Made by a program: the position numbers and the translations under genes. This document shows, in pieces, positions 46,161-58,300 of a stretch of DNA of 64,000 nt. This DNA is from Limnomonas spitsbergensis (Eukaryota; Chlorophyta; Chlorophyceae; Chlamydomonadales): positions 2,046,001-2,110,000 of the forward strand of contig JAYJMM010000101.1 of assembly GCA_037349105.1 (NCBI GenBank). Direction: 5' to 3'. Position 1 is the stretch's first letter. Every line of letters begins with the position of its first letter. The notes under the pieces were generated by a model. That model had not been told where the DNA came from. It worked only from the letters and a program-made list of their open reading frames with translations, and searched no databases.

Positions 46161-46750
46161 ACATACAACCGAGTATCAGGGTCTGACACGCAACCAGCGG
46201 CCTGCCGAGCAACAGAAAATAGACAGCCGGCAGGATTCCCCCCTCAAACTCAGAGGCCAACAAGGGACAGCAAAGGGGCAAGTAAGAAACATATGTGCCC
46301 TTCCGCAGCAAAAGATCAGTGAGGGGCCTGCCGTGTGGGTCTCATAGAAACGTGTGTGGCCTGCTGTGTGGGTGTCATAACAAACGTGGGGGATTCAGCT
46401 GGGTTGCAAAGAGGGTTATGTCCCATGCGCCATCTTGTGATCTTCCGAGGAGATTTGAACCAGTACAGGCCAACTGCACCTCCCACCTGTCATCGATAGC
46501 ATGTACTGCCACACAGTAGGTGAGTGGACCATCCAGCTGTGCCTCACAGCCCCCATCTGGCGACCATGACATCTCAGTGGCATGTGAGGCGGATGCTGGG
46601 AAACGGTGCAGCTGGGAGCAGGAGGCCGTGTAGAGGGGCTTTGGGTCGGAGGGTTGAGAATCAAAAGGTGGGAATTTTGAAATTATGCAGTTGGGATGAC
46701 GAGGGGGTGTTTTCAATGCTGACATCTTGCATCTTTACCGCTGAGGGAAG
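46160..46750. other. Module 4-specific sequence, unidentified
   Basis: Absent at the matching place in modules 1 and 2. A minus-strand frame (46375-46725, 116 residues) includes EMSWSPDGGCEAQLDGPLTY and reads like protein more than most frames here, but codon bias is weak and I do not recognise it. A plus-strand GTGAGT near 46520 resembles a splice donor. Terminal inverted repeats were not found. Confidence 0.3.
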
Positions 46751-47241
46751 GTTCAAGGTGCGTGGCTAGAGGATTGGAAGTGACGCAGCTGAACCTATGA
46801 GACGATGTCCATTGGCTGGGCCAGTGGGATGTGTAAAGGGTTTAAGGACCTCGTAGTTTTTCACATCTCCTCTATTCTTTCAAGTGAGGATGTGTGGAAG
46901 GGCGGGGACGCAGCAGGAGGCATAGGGCTTAGGAATGTGAGAGGTTGGGGAGAGGACATTCCATTGGACTGGTTTCCACGGGTTGCATTTGTAACAGAAA
47001 ATCAAAGGAAACAAAAAAGGGCAGAATGGGAAGTGTACTGGAGATGTCTCTAGAGTTATAATTATACTGAAGGCAATAACGGCCGTTTGTTATTTCCTGC
47101 TGATGGCACGCTGACAGCTGTTTTGGTCTTATGAGCGCTTTCCGCTACATTTCAGCTACATCAGGGTAGGTAGCCGAGGGTTCTGATGGCAATAAGCCCT
47201 AGAACTTGGCCCGCTGGCTGCTGCCTGGCTGATTTGGAGGC

Positions 47242-48130
47242 TGGACTAGGGTTTACCTCCAGCTGAGGTGGAGGCTGACTTAGGGTTTACAACCAGCTGG
47301 GTTGGCGCCGGACTAGGGTTTACCTCCATCTGAGTTGGTGGCTGATCTAGGGTTTACCTCCAGCTGTGGTAGAGGCTGACCTAGGGTTTACCTCCAGCTG
47401 AGGTGGAGGCTGACCTAGGGTTTACCTCCAGCTGAGGTGGAGGCTGACCTAGGGTTTACCTCCAGCTGAGGTGGAGGCTGACCTAGGGTATACCTCTAGC
47501 TGAGGTGGAGGCTGACCTAGGGTTTACCTCCAGCTTAGGTGGAGGCTGACCTAGGGTTTACCTCTAGCTGAGGTGGAGGCTGACCTAGGGTTTACCTCCA
47601 GTTGATTTGGAGGCTGACCTAGGGTTAACCTCCAGCTTAGGTGGAGGCTGACCTAGGGTTAACCTCCAGCTGAGTTTGAGGCTGACCTAGGGTTTACCTC
47701 CAGCTGAGGTGGAGGCTGACCTAGGGTTTAACCCCAGCTGAGGTGGAGGCTGACCTAGGGTTTACCTCCAGCTGAGTTGGAGGCTGACCTAGGGTTTACC
47801 TCCAGCTGAGGTGGAAGCTGACCCAGGGTTTACCTCTAGCTGAGGTGGAGGCTGACCTAGGGTTTACCTCCAGCTGAGTTTGAGGCTGACCTAGGGTTAA
47901 CCTCCAGCTGAGTTTGAGGCTGGCCTAGGGTTTACCTCCAGCTTAGGTGGAGGCTGACCTAGGGTTTAACCCCAGCTGAGGTGGAGGCTGACCTAGGGTT
48001 TACATCCAGGTGAGGTGGAGGCTGACCTAGGGTTTACATCCAGCTGAGGTGGAGGCTGACCTAGGGTTTACCTCAAGCTGAGTTGGAGGCTGACCTAGGG
48101 TTTGCCTCAAGCTGAGGGGGAGGCTGACCT
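47242..48130. repeat. Minisatellite MS1, block 4
   Basis: About 26 units of the 34-bp repeat, with variants CTCCAGCTTAGG and TTAACCCCAGCTG. A further one to two units appear at 48207-48253 and 48333-48360, split by non-MS1 sequence. Confidence 0.95.
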
Positions 48131-48360
48131 ACTCATAAGCGCTCGTCAGCTATATCGCATGAAGCCTGATTACTTGTTCTTGGCTGCTGCCTGCCTGAGC
48201 AACAGGGTGGAGGCTGACCTAGGGTTGACCTCCAGCTGAGGTGGAGGCTGACCTACTCAAAAGCACTCATAAGCTATATCGCATCAAGCCTGATTACTTG
48301 CTGCTGGCTGCTGCCTGACTGAGCAACAGGGTGGAGGCTGACCTAGGTTTTACTTACCTC
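48131..48360. repeat. Duplicated spacer within the end of MS1 block 4
   Basis: A segment with CATAAGC/AAGCACTCAT, AGCTATATCGCAT, AGCCTGATTACTTG and CTGAGCAACAGGGTGGAGGC occurs twice (about 48131-48210 and 48254-48335) with MS1 units between. It is absent from the other modules. Confidence 0.75.
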
Positions 48361-50741
48361 TAGTTGGGCAATGTACTGCCCACAAGGGCTGAAGGCTATG
48401 CCCCGGTCGGGCAGGTAGTGGTTATCCTGTATTTAAAGATTTTTTAGTCTGAATTTATTAATGGCTAAGGCAGCATTTCGATCCGGGCAGGTAGTGGTTA
48501 ATCTGCAAATGAAATGGATAACAAGCAGGTCTGTGTTGCTTATCAAATAATGAAACCAAGAAAGGGCTGTTCCCCCCGCAGGTTGGAATATCTGCCATTC
48601 TGCACAAGTGCAAAGGGGATGGACCCAGTTTCACAATTCAGACTCTCAATTCGCCTTAAGAAAGAAGACAGCTACTGCAGTCCAGGTCCAATCCATGTAG
48701 CTGAGATTTGATTTGAAAGTAAGTCTTAAGGCTGAACTACGTCTACAGGCGGAAGAGCTCCATCTTATTGCAGGTTCAGCTTGACGAAATGGAAGGGCTT
48801 CGCGCATGGTCTCAATTCAGCATGCCCTGAGGGACCCGACCATAGTGTGGATCTCCAAGGTATGTCCACCAAGGCCTTGAGGGAACAGACAATGGTGGGG
48901 ATGCAGCTAATAGAATTCACATCTTCATGAAAGCACCAGAATATATGAATGATTCTACCCTGATGTACCCCCTGGGTACTGGGTAACGACCCCCCCCCCC
49001 CCCCCTACCTTGAGGGACCAAGCCTTGTTGTGGATGTTGAAGTCAAACTAGGCAGACAGCAGGATAGCCGTAGATTCTGGAGACCATCAGGATGCCTGCC
49101 TCAGGGAGGGACGCGGGAGATGAGGATAGAAGTTGGGAAGAGGATGAAATAAATAAAGGATGAGAATAAACACGGTAATGGCGCGGATGTGGCTTCGGCC
49201 CAGGCTGTGCTGTTTCTTTAACTCCCACACCCCCCACGGGGCGTCGCTTTCTTTCATTCCAAGAATAATTACCACACACATCAACATCATGCCACCTGCA
49301 CCAGACCTGCACCGTACCCTCCAACAAACATCCACAAAATACACAGCATATGCATGCCACCCCGCCCAACCCCCAACACAGCTGCACCCCCCCCACCCCC
49401 CCCCCCCTACACACATGCCCCCCTCCCCCCCCCCCCCCATTCACACACACACCTACTCTCCACCCCCACACGCACACCTGCGCTCCATCCCAAGACACAC
49501 AACTGCGCTCCACCCCCCCACATCATACGCCATGCATGCCATAAATGGGGTGCCTTGAGTTGCATGGCCCGCTGATGTCTCATGGACTCCTGGACTCATG
49601 CATGCCAAGCATGGCTGGTGCTGCAGGACTTGCCTGGCTCCGAAGACACAGACACGGACAGTTGCAAGACTTGCCTGGTTCCTCGGACCGGATGCACTAT
49701 GCAACCTGGATGGCCTGCTCTTGTTTCACGATCTGTCTACTTGTCTCATTGTCTGTCTGCTCAATTATCCCGGTGAGGGAAGTGCCTCGTACACATGCAG
49801 GGAGGTACACGTGGATTCAATGCTCCGTATTTGATATCCACGGAGCAACCGTTTGTTGGCCCTAGTATGAACGCGCCAGGAGATCCACACTATGGCCACA
49901 GATAGATGTTTGCCGTTGGGTCAGCGGATAATGCGAACGCGTCTCAGGGGTGCAATCTCTAAATTCCCGCTCATTGTTACCAAGCAATATACATATACAT
50001 ATTTTCCTCCTACGTTGCGGACGGGTTTCTTTCCTAGCCACTCAGTCGATTGTTTCTAGAACACATCGGTGCGTGGCCTGCGTATTATTGGCCGTTCAAG
50101 TCTTCGCTCCGTCAAGTTCTCCGTATTGGCCGTTCAATACAGGTTGCGTCAGAACCCCAGTCTCACCCGTTCGTTCGGTGGCCTAAGCTTTGCAGGTTTT
50201 CCCCTCCAAGACGAGTGCGGCATTAAGAAGATCCACTCATCATCCCCTTCAACACAAGTGCCCAACATTGACCCTGGTGAGCGGAACAAGGACCATGCAT
50301 GATGAGTGGAACAACTGCAAGAATGGCATGCGGATATTTCAAAGACTGAGGAATCTCCCACTCTGGCTCCCGGTTGTGTTCATATGTATGACCCCATATT
50401 TGTTTCTTTCAATTTCCACACTCCCTCATTCTTTATCTACACTGCATTTCCGGATCGCACAGCCTGGCCCATTCCTAAAAGGCTTTTGAGAAGATGTCAC
50501 ATCCGAGTAAATCCAAGCATAAAGACGGTGCAACCGGGCATAGTCATTGCAATACTGACTCCAGCCCATGGCATGTGGGGTTTTGCATGCACGTATGATG
50601 GCCATTCATAAACCATGATTGGTTTATATTTATCCGAAGAGATGTGTTGCACATTGGCTCACATGAATTCCACCTCACTCGCCTGTTGAGCAGGAGAGAC
50701 AAGCCCGACTGATTGAAAAAAGTGGAAATGCGCACCACCCT
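48361..50741. other. Module 4, conserved 5' flank
   Basis: Counterpart of 1869-4396, with a deletion of roughly 200 bp near 48410-48460 compared with the other three. It contains a poly-C run (48989-49005), the ~88-bp insertion (49174-49261), C-rich and CA-rich tracts (49385-49510) and the CATGCATG-rich zone. Confidence 0.6.
49174..49261 (-). mobile_element. ~88-bp short interspersed insertion, module 4
   Basis: Same element and site as in modules 2 and 3. The left repeat is AGAATAAACAC (49163-49173); the right one has decayed to AGAATAATTAC (49262-49272). Confidence 0.58.
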
Positions 50742-51725
50742 ATGACGTCATCCGCATCCACTAAGGCTATCAGAACAGATGCATCTGCGTCTCCTTCCCC
50801 AAGCGAGGACCCAGCCATCTTCGCCTGCCTCCTAGACCTCAACATGGACATCCTTGGCATAATCCTCAGCCATGCAGATTCATGGCTATGCAATCCTCAA
50901 GGCCCTCCTAGACCTGGCGCCCACCAAGCCATGAAAGTGCAGTATGGAGCGTGGCGGGTGTGCAGGCGTTGGCGCGACTGCCTCAGGGACTGCCCCATTA
51001 ACCTACCTCGTGCCATGATGGCAGTACACGGTCCTGACCAGGCCCTTATGAGGGCTGTGGGCTGCAACAGTCAGGTGTATGACTGCTTGGAGTTGGTGAG
51101 GCTTATCCTCAATCTTGGTGCACAGGCAGACTCCAGGAATGGGGAGGCATTGGTCAGGGCAGCCGGGCGTGGCGACCATGCGGTAGTGCAGCTGTTGTTG
51201 GGGTGGAGGGAGCATGCCCCCCGAGCGGACTGCCAGGGTGGGCAGGCACTAAAGTGGGCAGCTATGAGAGGCCACGATGCGGTGGTGCATCTGCTGTTGG
51301 GGTGGAGGGAGCATGCCGCCCATGCTGACTGCCAAAATGGGTGGGTACTGTGTATGGCAGCCTTGAATGGCCACGATGCGGTGGTGCGGCTGTTGTTGGG
51401 GTGGAAGGAGCATGCCCCACGTGCTGACTGGCGGAATGGGGAGGCACTAGTGAGGGCAGCCTGGAATGGTAACGAGGCGGTGGTGCGGCTATTGTTAGGG
51501 TGGAGGGAGCATGCCCCCCGTGCTGACTGCCAAGATGGGACTGCACTGGTGAGGGCGGCCATGAAAGGCCACGAGACGGTGGTGCGGCTGTTGCTGGATT
51601 GCCGTGAGAATGCACCTCATGCGAACTATCAGGGGGGGCGGGCACTGTACTGGGCTCACTTGAATGGTCACACAGCTACCCTGCAGTTGTTGCATGAACG
51701 CGGCGGCGTGTTGCCACAAACATGA
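50742..51725 (+). CDS. F-box-like/ankyrin repeat protein, copy 4 (5 repeats)
   Basis: The 327-residue product is the shortest intact member. The N-terminus is 3 residues longer than in the others (132), owing to an insertion in the loop before KVQYGAWRVCRRWRDC. The F-box-like core reads DLNMDILGIILSHAD. Five 33-residue ankyrin repeats cover 133-297 and a 30-residue cap ends in GVLPQT. Its repeats are the most diverse of the family (for example GGQALKWAAMRG and NGWVLCMAALNG), so this array has not been recently homogenised and may lie nearest the ancestral state. The ATG is the first after an in-frame TGA at 50664. Role as for copy 1, inferred from domains. Confidence 0.87.
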   Translation: MTSSASTKAIRTDASASPSPSEDPAIFACLLDLNMDILGIILSHADSWLCNPQGPPRPGAHQAMKVQYGAWRVCRRWRDCLRDCPINLPRAMMAVHGPDQALMRAVGCNSQVYDCLELVRLILNLGAQADSRNGEALVRAAGRGDHAVVQLLLGWREHAPRADCQGGQALKWAAMRGHDAVVHLLLGWREHAAHADCQNGWVLCMAALNGHDAVVRLLLGWKEHAPRADWRNGEALVRAAWNGNEAVVRLLLGWREHAPRADCQDGTALVRAAMKGHETVVRLLLDCRENAPHANYQGGRALYWAHLNGHTATLQLLHERGGVLPQT

Positions 51726-52374
51726 GACATCATGTCATTGTGGAGGTGAAATTGTTGGTCTGACCTATGCAAGAATCGAGTGAATGGTATGAATACCGGT
51801 ATTGTGAGCATCCTGAGTAGGTTGAGTATCATGAGTGCCGATAGCCTGAGTATCCTGAATATTGTTTGTCGAAATACCGGTATCCCGAGTTTCATCACTT
51901 TTCTGAGTGTCAGTATTCGCCGGTTTCCACACTTTATCCAATGGACCTGATTTAGTAAAAGGGATCTAAGTCCTGGCTTTGGTACCACAAGTACCACCAG
52001 TTCTGGCTGATTGGTACCCCAAAATAAGCCGGATCATAATTGACCAGAATTACACTTCCTCTGAATGACTTGGTCTTCTTTGCCTCCCGGCCTTTCCTTT
52101 TCCTCCTTCTCCCCGGGGCCCCCCCACCCTCTTCCTTTTAGTTTCTTCTTTGTTTTTCTCCCTTCTGAACAGTTGGGCGCCCACGCGGCCGAGCTTTGAA
52201 GAGTTGGAGCGGGCCCAGAGGTGTAACTTTATTGACTTCCTCTCAATGTGGCTGACCTCGTGCTTGCCAGTAATGGCCAGACCTTGTGTTTTTGACCTAT
52301 GCATATGTCATCATATCACTGTCGTCCATTCCATTACCTTACTTAAGAGTGGTGTTGAAACGGCTTTTGGCGAG
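51726..52374. other. Module 4, 3' flank
   Basis: Short and mostly different from the other 3' flanks. It contains loose repeats around GAGTATCCTGA and AATACCGGTAT (51780-51900). A stretch at about 52080-52230 is distantly like 6780-6900, with a pyrimidine-rich run and then CGGCCGAGCTTTGAA. No gene is seen. It runs into MS3 at about 52375. Confidence 0.5.
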
Positions 52375-55300
52375 TAATCAAAAAGTTCAGGGCCTGTCGG
52401 TGTGTAATCAAATGGGATCAGGGTCTGACAGTGGGTTATCAAAAGGGTGCAGGGCCTGCCAGTGGGTAATCAAATGGGATCAGGGCCTGCCGGTGGGTAA
52501 TCAAAAGGGTGCAGGGCCTGCCGGTGGGTAATTAAAAGGGTTCAGGGCCTGCCATTGGGTAATCAAAAGGGTGCAGGGCCTGCCGGTGGGTAATCAAAAG
52601 GGATCAGGGCCTGCTGGTTGGTAATTAAAAGGGTTCAGGGCCTGTTGGTGAGTAATCAAAAAGTATTCAGGGCCTGCCGGTGTGGAATCAAAAGTGTCCA
52701 GGGCCTGCCAATGGGTAATCAAAAGGGTTCAGGGCCTGCCGGTGAGTAATCAAAAGAGTTCAGGGCCTGCCGGTGAGTAATCAAATGGGTTGAGGACCTG
52801 CTGGTGGGTAATGAAAAGGGTTCAGGGCCTGCCAGTGAGTAATCAAAGGGTGCATGGCCTGCCGATGGGTAATCAAAAGGGTCCAGGGCCTGCCGGTGAG
52901 TAATCAAAAGGGTTCAGGGCCTGCCGGTGGGAAATTAAAAGGGTTCAGGGCCTGCCGGTGAGTAATCAAAAGGGTTCAGGGCCTGCCGGTGAGTAATCAA
53001 AGGGTGCAGGGCCTGCCGATGGGTAATCAAAAGGGTCCATGGCCTGCCGATGGGTAATCAAAAGGGTTCAGGGCCAGCCGGTGAGTAATCAAAAGAGTTC
53101 AGGGCCTGCCGGGGAGTAATCAAAAGGATTCAGGGCCTGCTGGTGGGTAATAAAAAGGGATCAGGGCCTGCCGGTGAGTAATCAAAGGGTGTAGGGCCTG
53201 CCGGTGGGTAATCAAAAGGGTTCAGGGCCTGCCTGTGAGTAATCACAAGGGTTCAGGGCCTGCCGGTGGGTAATTGAAAGGGTTCAGGGCCTGCCATTGG
53301 GTAATCAAAAGGGTTCAGGGCCTGACGGTGGGTAATCTATAGGGCCCAGGGCCTGCCAGTGGATAATCAAAGGGTTCAGGGCCTGCCGGTGGGTAATCAA
53401 AAGGGTTCAGGGCCTGCTGCCGAGTGGTGGGTAATCAAACGGGTTTAGGACCTGCCAGTGGGTAATCAAAAGGGTTCAGGGCCTGCCGGTGGGTAATCAA
53501 AAGGGTCCAGGGCCTACCGGTGGGTAATCAATAGGGTTCAGGGCCTGGTGGTGGGTAATCACAAGGGTCCAGGGCCTGCCGGTGGGTAATCAAAAGGGTC
53601 CAGGGCCTGCCGGTGAGTAATCAAAAGGGTTCAGGGCCTGCCGGTGGGAAATTAAAAGGGTTCTGGGCCTGCCGGTGAGTAATCAAAAGGATTCAGGGCC
53701 TGCCGGTGAGTAATCAAAGGGTGCAGGGCCTGCCGATGGGTTATCAAAAGGGTCCAGGGCCTGCCGGTGAGTAATCAAAAGGGTTCAGGGCCTGCCGGTG
53801 GGAAATTAAAATGGGTCTGGGCCTGCCGGTGAGTAATCAAAAGGGTTCAGGGCCTGCCGGTGAGTAATCAAAGGGTGCAGGGCCTGCCGATGGGTAATCA
53901 AAAGGGTCTATGGCCTGCCGATGGGTTATCAAAAGGGTTCAGGGCCAGCCGGTGAGTAATCAAAAGAGTTCAGGGCCTGCCGGGGAGTAATCGAAAGGGT
54001 TCAGGGCCTGCTGGTGGGTAATAAAAAGGGATCAGGGCCTGCCGGTGAGTAATCAAAGGGTGCAGGGCCTGCCGGTGGGTAATCAAAAGGGTTTAGGGCC
54101 TGCCGGTGAGTAATCAAAAGGGTTCAGGGCCTGCCGGTGGGTAATTGAAAGGGTCCAGGGCCTGCCATTGGGTTATCAAAAGGGTGTAGGGCCTGCCGGT
54201 GGGTAATCTATAGGGCCCAGGGCCTGCCAGTGGATAATCAAAGGGTTCAGGGCCTGCGGGTGGGTAATCAAAAGGGTTCAGGGCCTGCCGGTGGGTCATC
54301 AAAAGGGTTCAGGGCCTGCTGCCGAGTGGTGGGTAATCAAAAGGGTTTAGGACCTGCCAGTGGGTAATCAAAAGGGTCCAGGGCCTGCCGGTGGGTAATC
54401 AATAGGGTTCAGGGCCTGCTGGTGGGTAATCACAAGGGTCCAGGGCCTGCCGGTGGGTAATCAATAGGTTTCAGGGCCTGCTGGTGAGTAATCATCAAAA
54501 GGGTTCAGGGCCTGCCGGTGAGTTATCAAAAGAGTTCAGGGCCTGCCGGGGAGTAATCAAAAGGGTTCAGGGCCTGCTGGTGGGTAATAAAAAGGGTTCA
54601 GGGCCTGCTGGTGGGTAATCAAAAGGGTTCAGGGCCTACCGGCGGGTAATCAAAAGGGTTCAGGGCCTGCTGGTGGGTAATCACAAGGGTCCAGGGCCTG
54701 CCGGTGGGTAATCACAAGGTCCAGGGCCTGCCGGTGGGTCATCAAAAGTGTTCAGGGCCTGCCGGTGGGTAATCAATAGGGTTCAGGGCCTGCTGCCAAG
54801 TGGTGGGTAATCAAAAGGGTTTAGGGCCTGTCGGTGGGTAATCAAAAGGGTTCAGGGCCTGCCGATGGGTTATCAAAAGGGTCCAGGGCCTGCCGGTGAG
54901 TAATCAAAAGGGTTCAGGGCCTGCCGGTGGGAAATTAAAAGGGTTCAGGGCCAGCCGGTGAGTAATCAAAAGGGTTCAGGGCCTGCCGGTGGGTAATCAA
55001 TAGGGTTCAGGGCCTGCTGGTGGGTAATCACAAGGGTCCAGGGCCTGCCGGTGGGTAATCAATAGGGTTCAGGGCCTGCTGGTGAGTAATCATCAAAAGG
55101 GTTCAGGGCCAGCCGGTGAGTAATCAAAAGAGTTCAGGGCCTGCCGGGGAGTAATCGAAAGGGTTCAGGGCCTGCTGGTGGGTAATAAAAAGGGATCAGG
55201 GCCTGCCGGTGAGTAATCAAAGGGTGCAGGGCCTGCCGGTGAGTAATCAAAAGGGTTCAGGGCCTGCCGGTGGGTAATTGAAAGGGTCCAGGGCCTGCCA

Positions 55301-58300
55301 TTGGGTTATCAAAAGGGTGTAGGGCCTGCCGGTGGGTAATCTATAGGGCCCAGGGCCTGCCAGTGGATAATCAAAGGGTTCAGGGCCTGCGGGTGGGTAA
55401 TCAAAAGGGTTCAGGGCCTGCCGGTGGGTCATCAAAAGGGTTCAGGGCCTGCTGCCGAGTGGTGGGTAATCAAAAGGGTTTAGGACCTGCCAGTGGGTAA
55501 TCAAAAGGGTCCAGGGCCTGCCGGTGGGTAATCAATAGGGTTCAGGGCCTGCTGGTGGGTAATCACAAGGGTCCAGGGCCTGCCGGTGGGTAATCAATAG
55601 GGTTCAGGGCCTGCTGGTGAGTAATCATCAAAAGGGTTCAGGGCCTGCCGGTGAGTTATCAAAAGAGTTCAGGGCCTGCCGGGGAGTAATCAAAAGGGTT
55701 CAGGGCCTGCTGGTGGGTAATAAAAAGGGTTCAGGGCCTGCTGGTGGGTAATCAAAAGGGTTCAGGGCCTACCGGCGGGTAATCAAAAGGGTTCAGGGCC
55801 TGCTGGTGGGTAATCACAAGGGTCCAGGGCCTGCCGGTGGGTAATCACAAGGTCCAGGGCCTGCCGGTGGGTCATCAAAAGTGTTCAGGGCCTGCCGGTG
55901 GGTAATCAATAGGGTTCAGGGCCTGCTGCCAAGTGGTGGGTAATCAAAAGGGTTTAGGGCCTGTCGGTGGGTAATCAAAAGGGTTCAGGGCCTGCCGATG
56001 GGTTATCAAAAGGGTCCAGGGCCTGCCGGTGAGTAATCAAAAGGGTTCAGGGCCTGCCGGTGGGAAATTAAAAGGGTTCAGGGCCAGCCGGTGAGTAATC
56101 AAAAGGGTTCAGGGCCTGCCGGTGGGTAATCAATAGGGTTCAGGGCCTGCTGGTGGGTAATCACAAGGGTCCAGGGCCTGCCGGTGGGTAATCAATAGGG
56201 TTCAGGGCCTGCTGGTGAGTAATCATCAAAAGGGTACAGGGCCAGCCGGTGAGTAATCAAAAGAGTTCAGGGCCTGCCGGGGAGTAATCGAAAGGGTTCA
56301 GGGCCTGCTGGTGGGTAATAAAAAGGGATCAGGGCCTGCCGGTGAGTAATCAAAGGGTGCAGGGCCTGCCGGTGGGTAATCAAAAGGGTTTAGGGCCTGC
56401 TGGTGAGTAATCAAAAGGGTTCAGGGCCTGCCGGTGGGTAATTGAAAGGGTTCAGGGCCTGCCATTGGGTTATCAAAAGGGTGTAGGGCCTGCCGGTGGG
56501 TAATCTATAGGGCCCAGGGCCTGCCAGTGGATAATCAAAGGGTTCAGGGCCTGCGGGTGGGTAATCAAAAGGGTTCAGGGCCTGCCGGTGGGTCATCAAA
56601 AGGGTTCAGGGCCTGCTGCCGAGTGGTGGGTAATCAAAAGGGTTTAGGACCTGCCAGTGGGTAATCAAAAGGGTTCAGGGCCTGCCGGTGGGTAATCAAA
56701 AGGGTCCAGGGCCTGCCGGTGGGTAATCAATAGGGTTCAGGGCCTGCTGGTGGGTAATCACAAGGGTCCAGGGCCTGCCGGTGGGTAATCAATAGGGTTC
56801 AGGGCCTGCTGGTGAGTAATCATCAAAAGGGTTCAGGGCCTGCCGGTGAGTTATCAAAAGAGTTCAGGGCCTGCCGGGGAGTAATCAAAAGGGTTCAGGG
56901 CCTGCTGGTGGGTAATAAAAAGGGTTCAGGGCCTGCTGGTGGGTAATCAAAAGGGTTCAGGGCCTACCGGCGGGTAATCAAAAGGGTTCAGGGCCTGCTG
57001 GTGGGTAATCACAAGGGTCCAGGGCCTGCCGGTGGGTAATCACAAGGTCCAGGGCCTGCCGGTGGGTCATCAAAAGTGTTCAGGGCCTGCCGGTGGGTAA
57101 TCAATAGGGTTCAGGGCCTGCTGCCGAGTGGTGGGTAATCAAAAGGGTTTAGGGCCTGTCGGTGGGTAATCAAAAGGGTTCAGGGCCTGCCGATGGGTTA
57201 TCAAAAGGGTCCAGGGCCTGCCGGTGAGTAATCAAAAGGGTTCAGGGCCTGCCGGTGGGAAATTAAAAGGGTTCAGGGCCTGCCGGTGAGTAATCAAAAG
57301 GGTTCAGGGCCTGCCGGTGAGTAATCAAAGGGTGCAGGGCCTGCCGATGGGTAATCAAAAGGGTCCATGGCATGCCGATGGGTAATCAAAAGGGTTCAGG
57401 GCCAGCCGGTGAGTAATCAAAAGAGTTCAGGGCCTGCCGGGGAGTAATCGAAAGGGTTCAGGGTCTGCTAATGGGTAATAAAAAGGGATCAGGGCCTGCC
57501 GGTGAGTAATCAAAGGGTGCAGGGGCTGCTGGTGGGTAATCGAATGGGTTCAGGGCCTGCCGGCGGGTAATCAATAGGGTTCAGGGCCTGCTGGTGGGTA
57601 ATCAAAAGGGTTCAGGGCCTGCCGGTGAGTAATCAAAAGAGTCCAGGGCCTGCCAGTGAGTAATCAAAAGGGTGCAGGGCCTGCCGGTGGGTAATTAAAA
57701 GGGTTCGGGGCCTGCCGGTGGGTAATCAAAAGGGTTCAGGGCCTGCCGGTGAGTAATCAAAAGGGTTCAGGGCCTGCCGGTGGGTAATCAAATGGGTTCA
57801 GGGCCTGCCGGTGGGTAATCATAAGGGTTCGGGGCCTGCAGGTGGGTAGTCAAAAGGGTTCAGGGCCTGCCGGTGGGTAATTAAAAAGGGTTCAGGGCCT
57901 GCCGGTGGGTAATCAAAAGGGTTCAGGGCCTGCCGGTGTGTAATCAAAAGGGATCAGGGCCTGCAAGTGAGTAATCAAAAGGGTGCAGGGCCTGCTGGTG
58001 TGTAATGAAAAGGGTTCAGGGCCTGCCGGTGGGTAATCAATAGGGTTCAGGGCCTGCTGGTGGGTAATCTAAAGGTTCAGGGCCTGCCGGTGAGTAATCA
58101 AAAGGGTTTAGGGCCTGCCTGTGGGTAATCAAAAGGGTTTCGGGCCTGCCGGTGGGTAATCAAAAGGGTTCAGGGCTTGCTGGTGAGTAAACACAATGGT
58201 CTAGGGCCTGCCGGTGGGTAATCACAAGGTCCAGGGCCTGCCGGTGGGTAATCAAAAGTGTTCAGGGCCTGCCGGTAGGTAATCAATAGGGTTCAGGGCC

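Larger units (their letters stand above)
45857..47241. other. Module 4, 5' segment (truncated, with extra sequence)
   Basis: Begins directly after MS2 at GGGCCTAGGCC, which matches position 838 of module 1, so the integrase relic is missing. MS3 seed units lie at 46094-46160. A stretch of about 600 bp (46160-46750) has no partner in the other modules. From about 46750 the sequence again matches modules 1 and 2, and from 47152 it matches the module 3 leader. Confidence 0.6.

Noticed and set aside
46430..46480. tRNA-like T-arm on the minus strand (GGTTCAAATC)
   Set aside because: The bases on either side do not form the 5-bp T stem, and no anticodon or D arm could be found.
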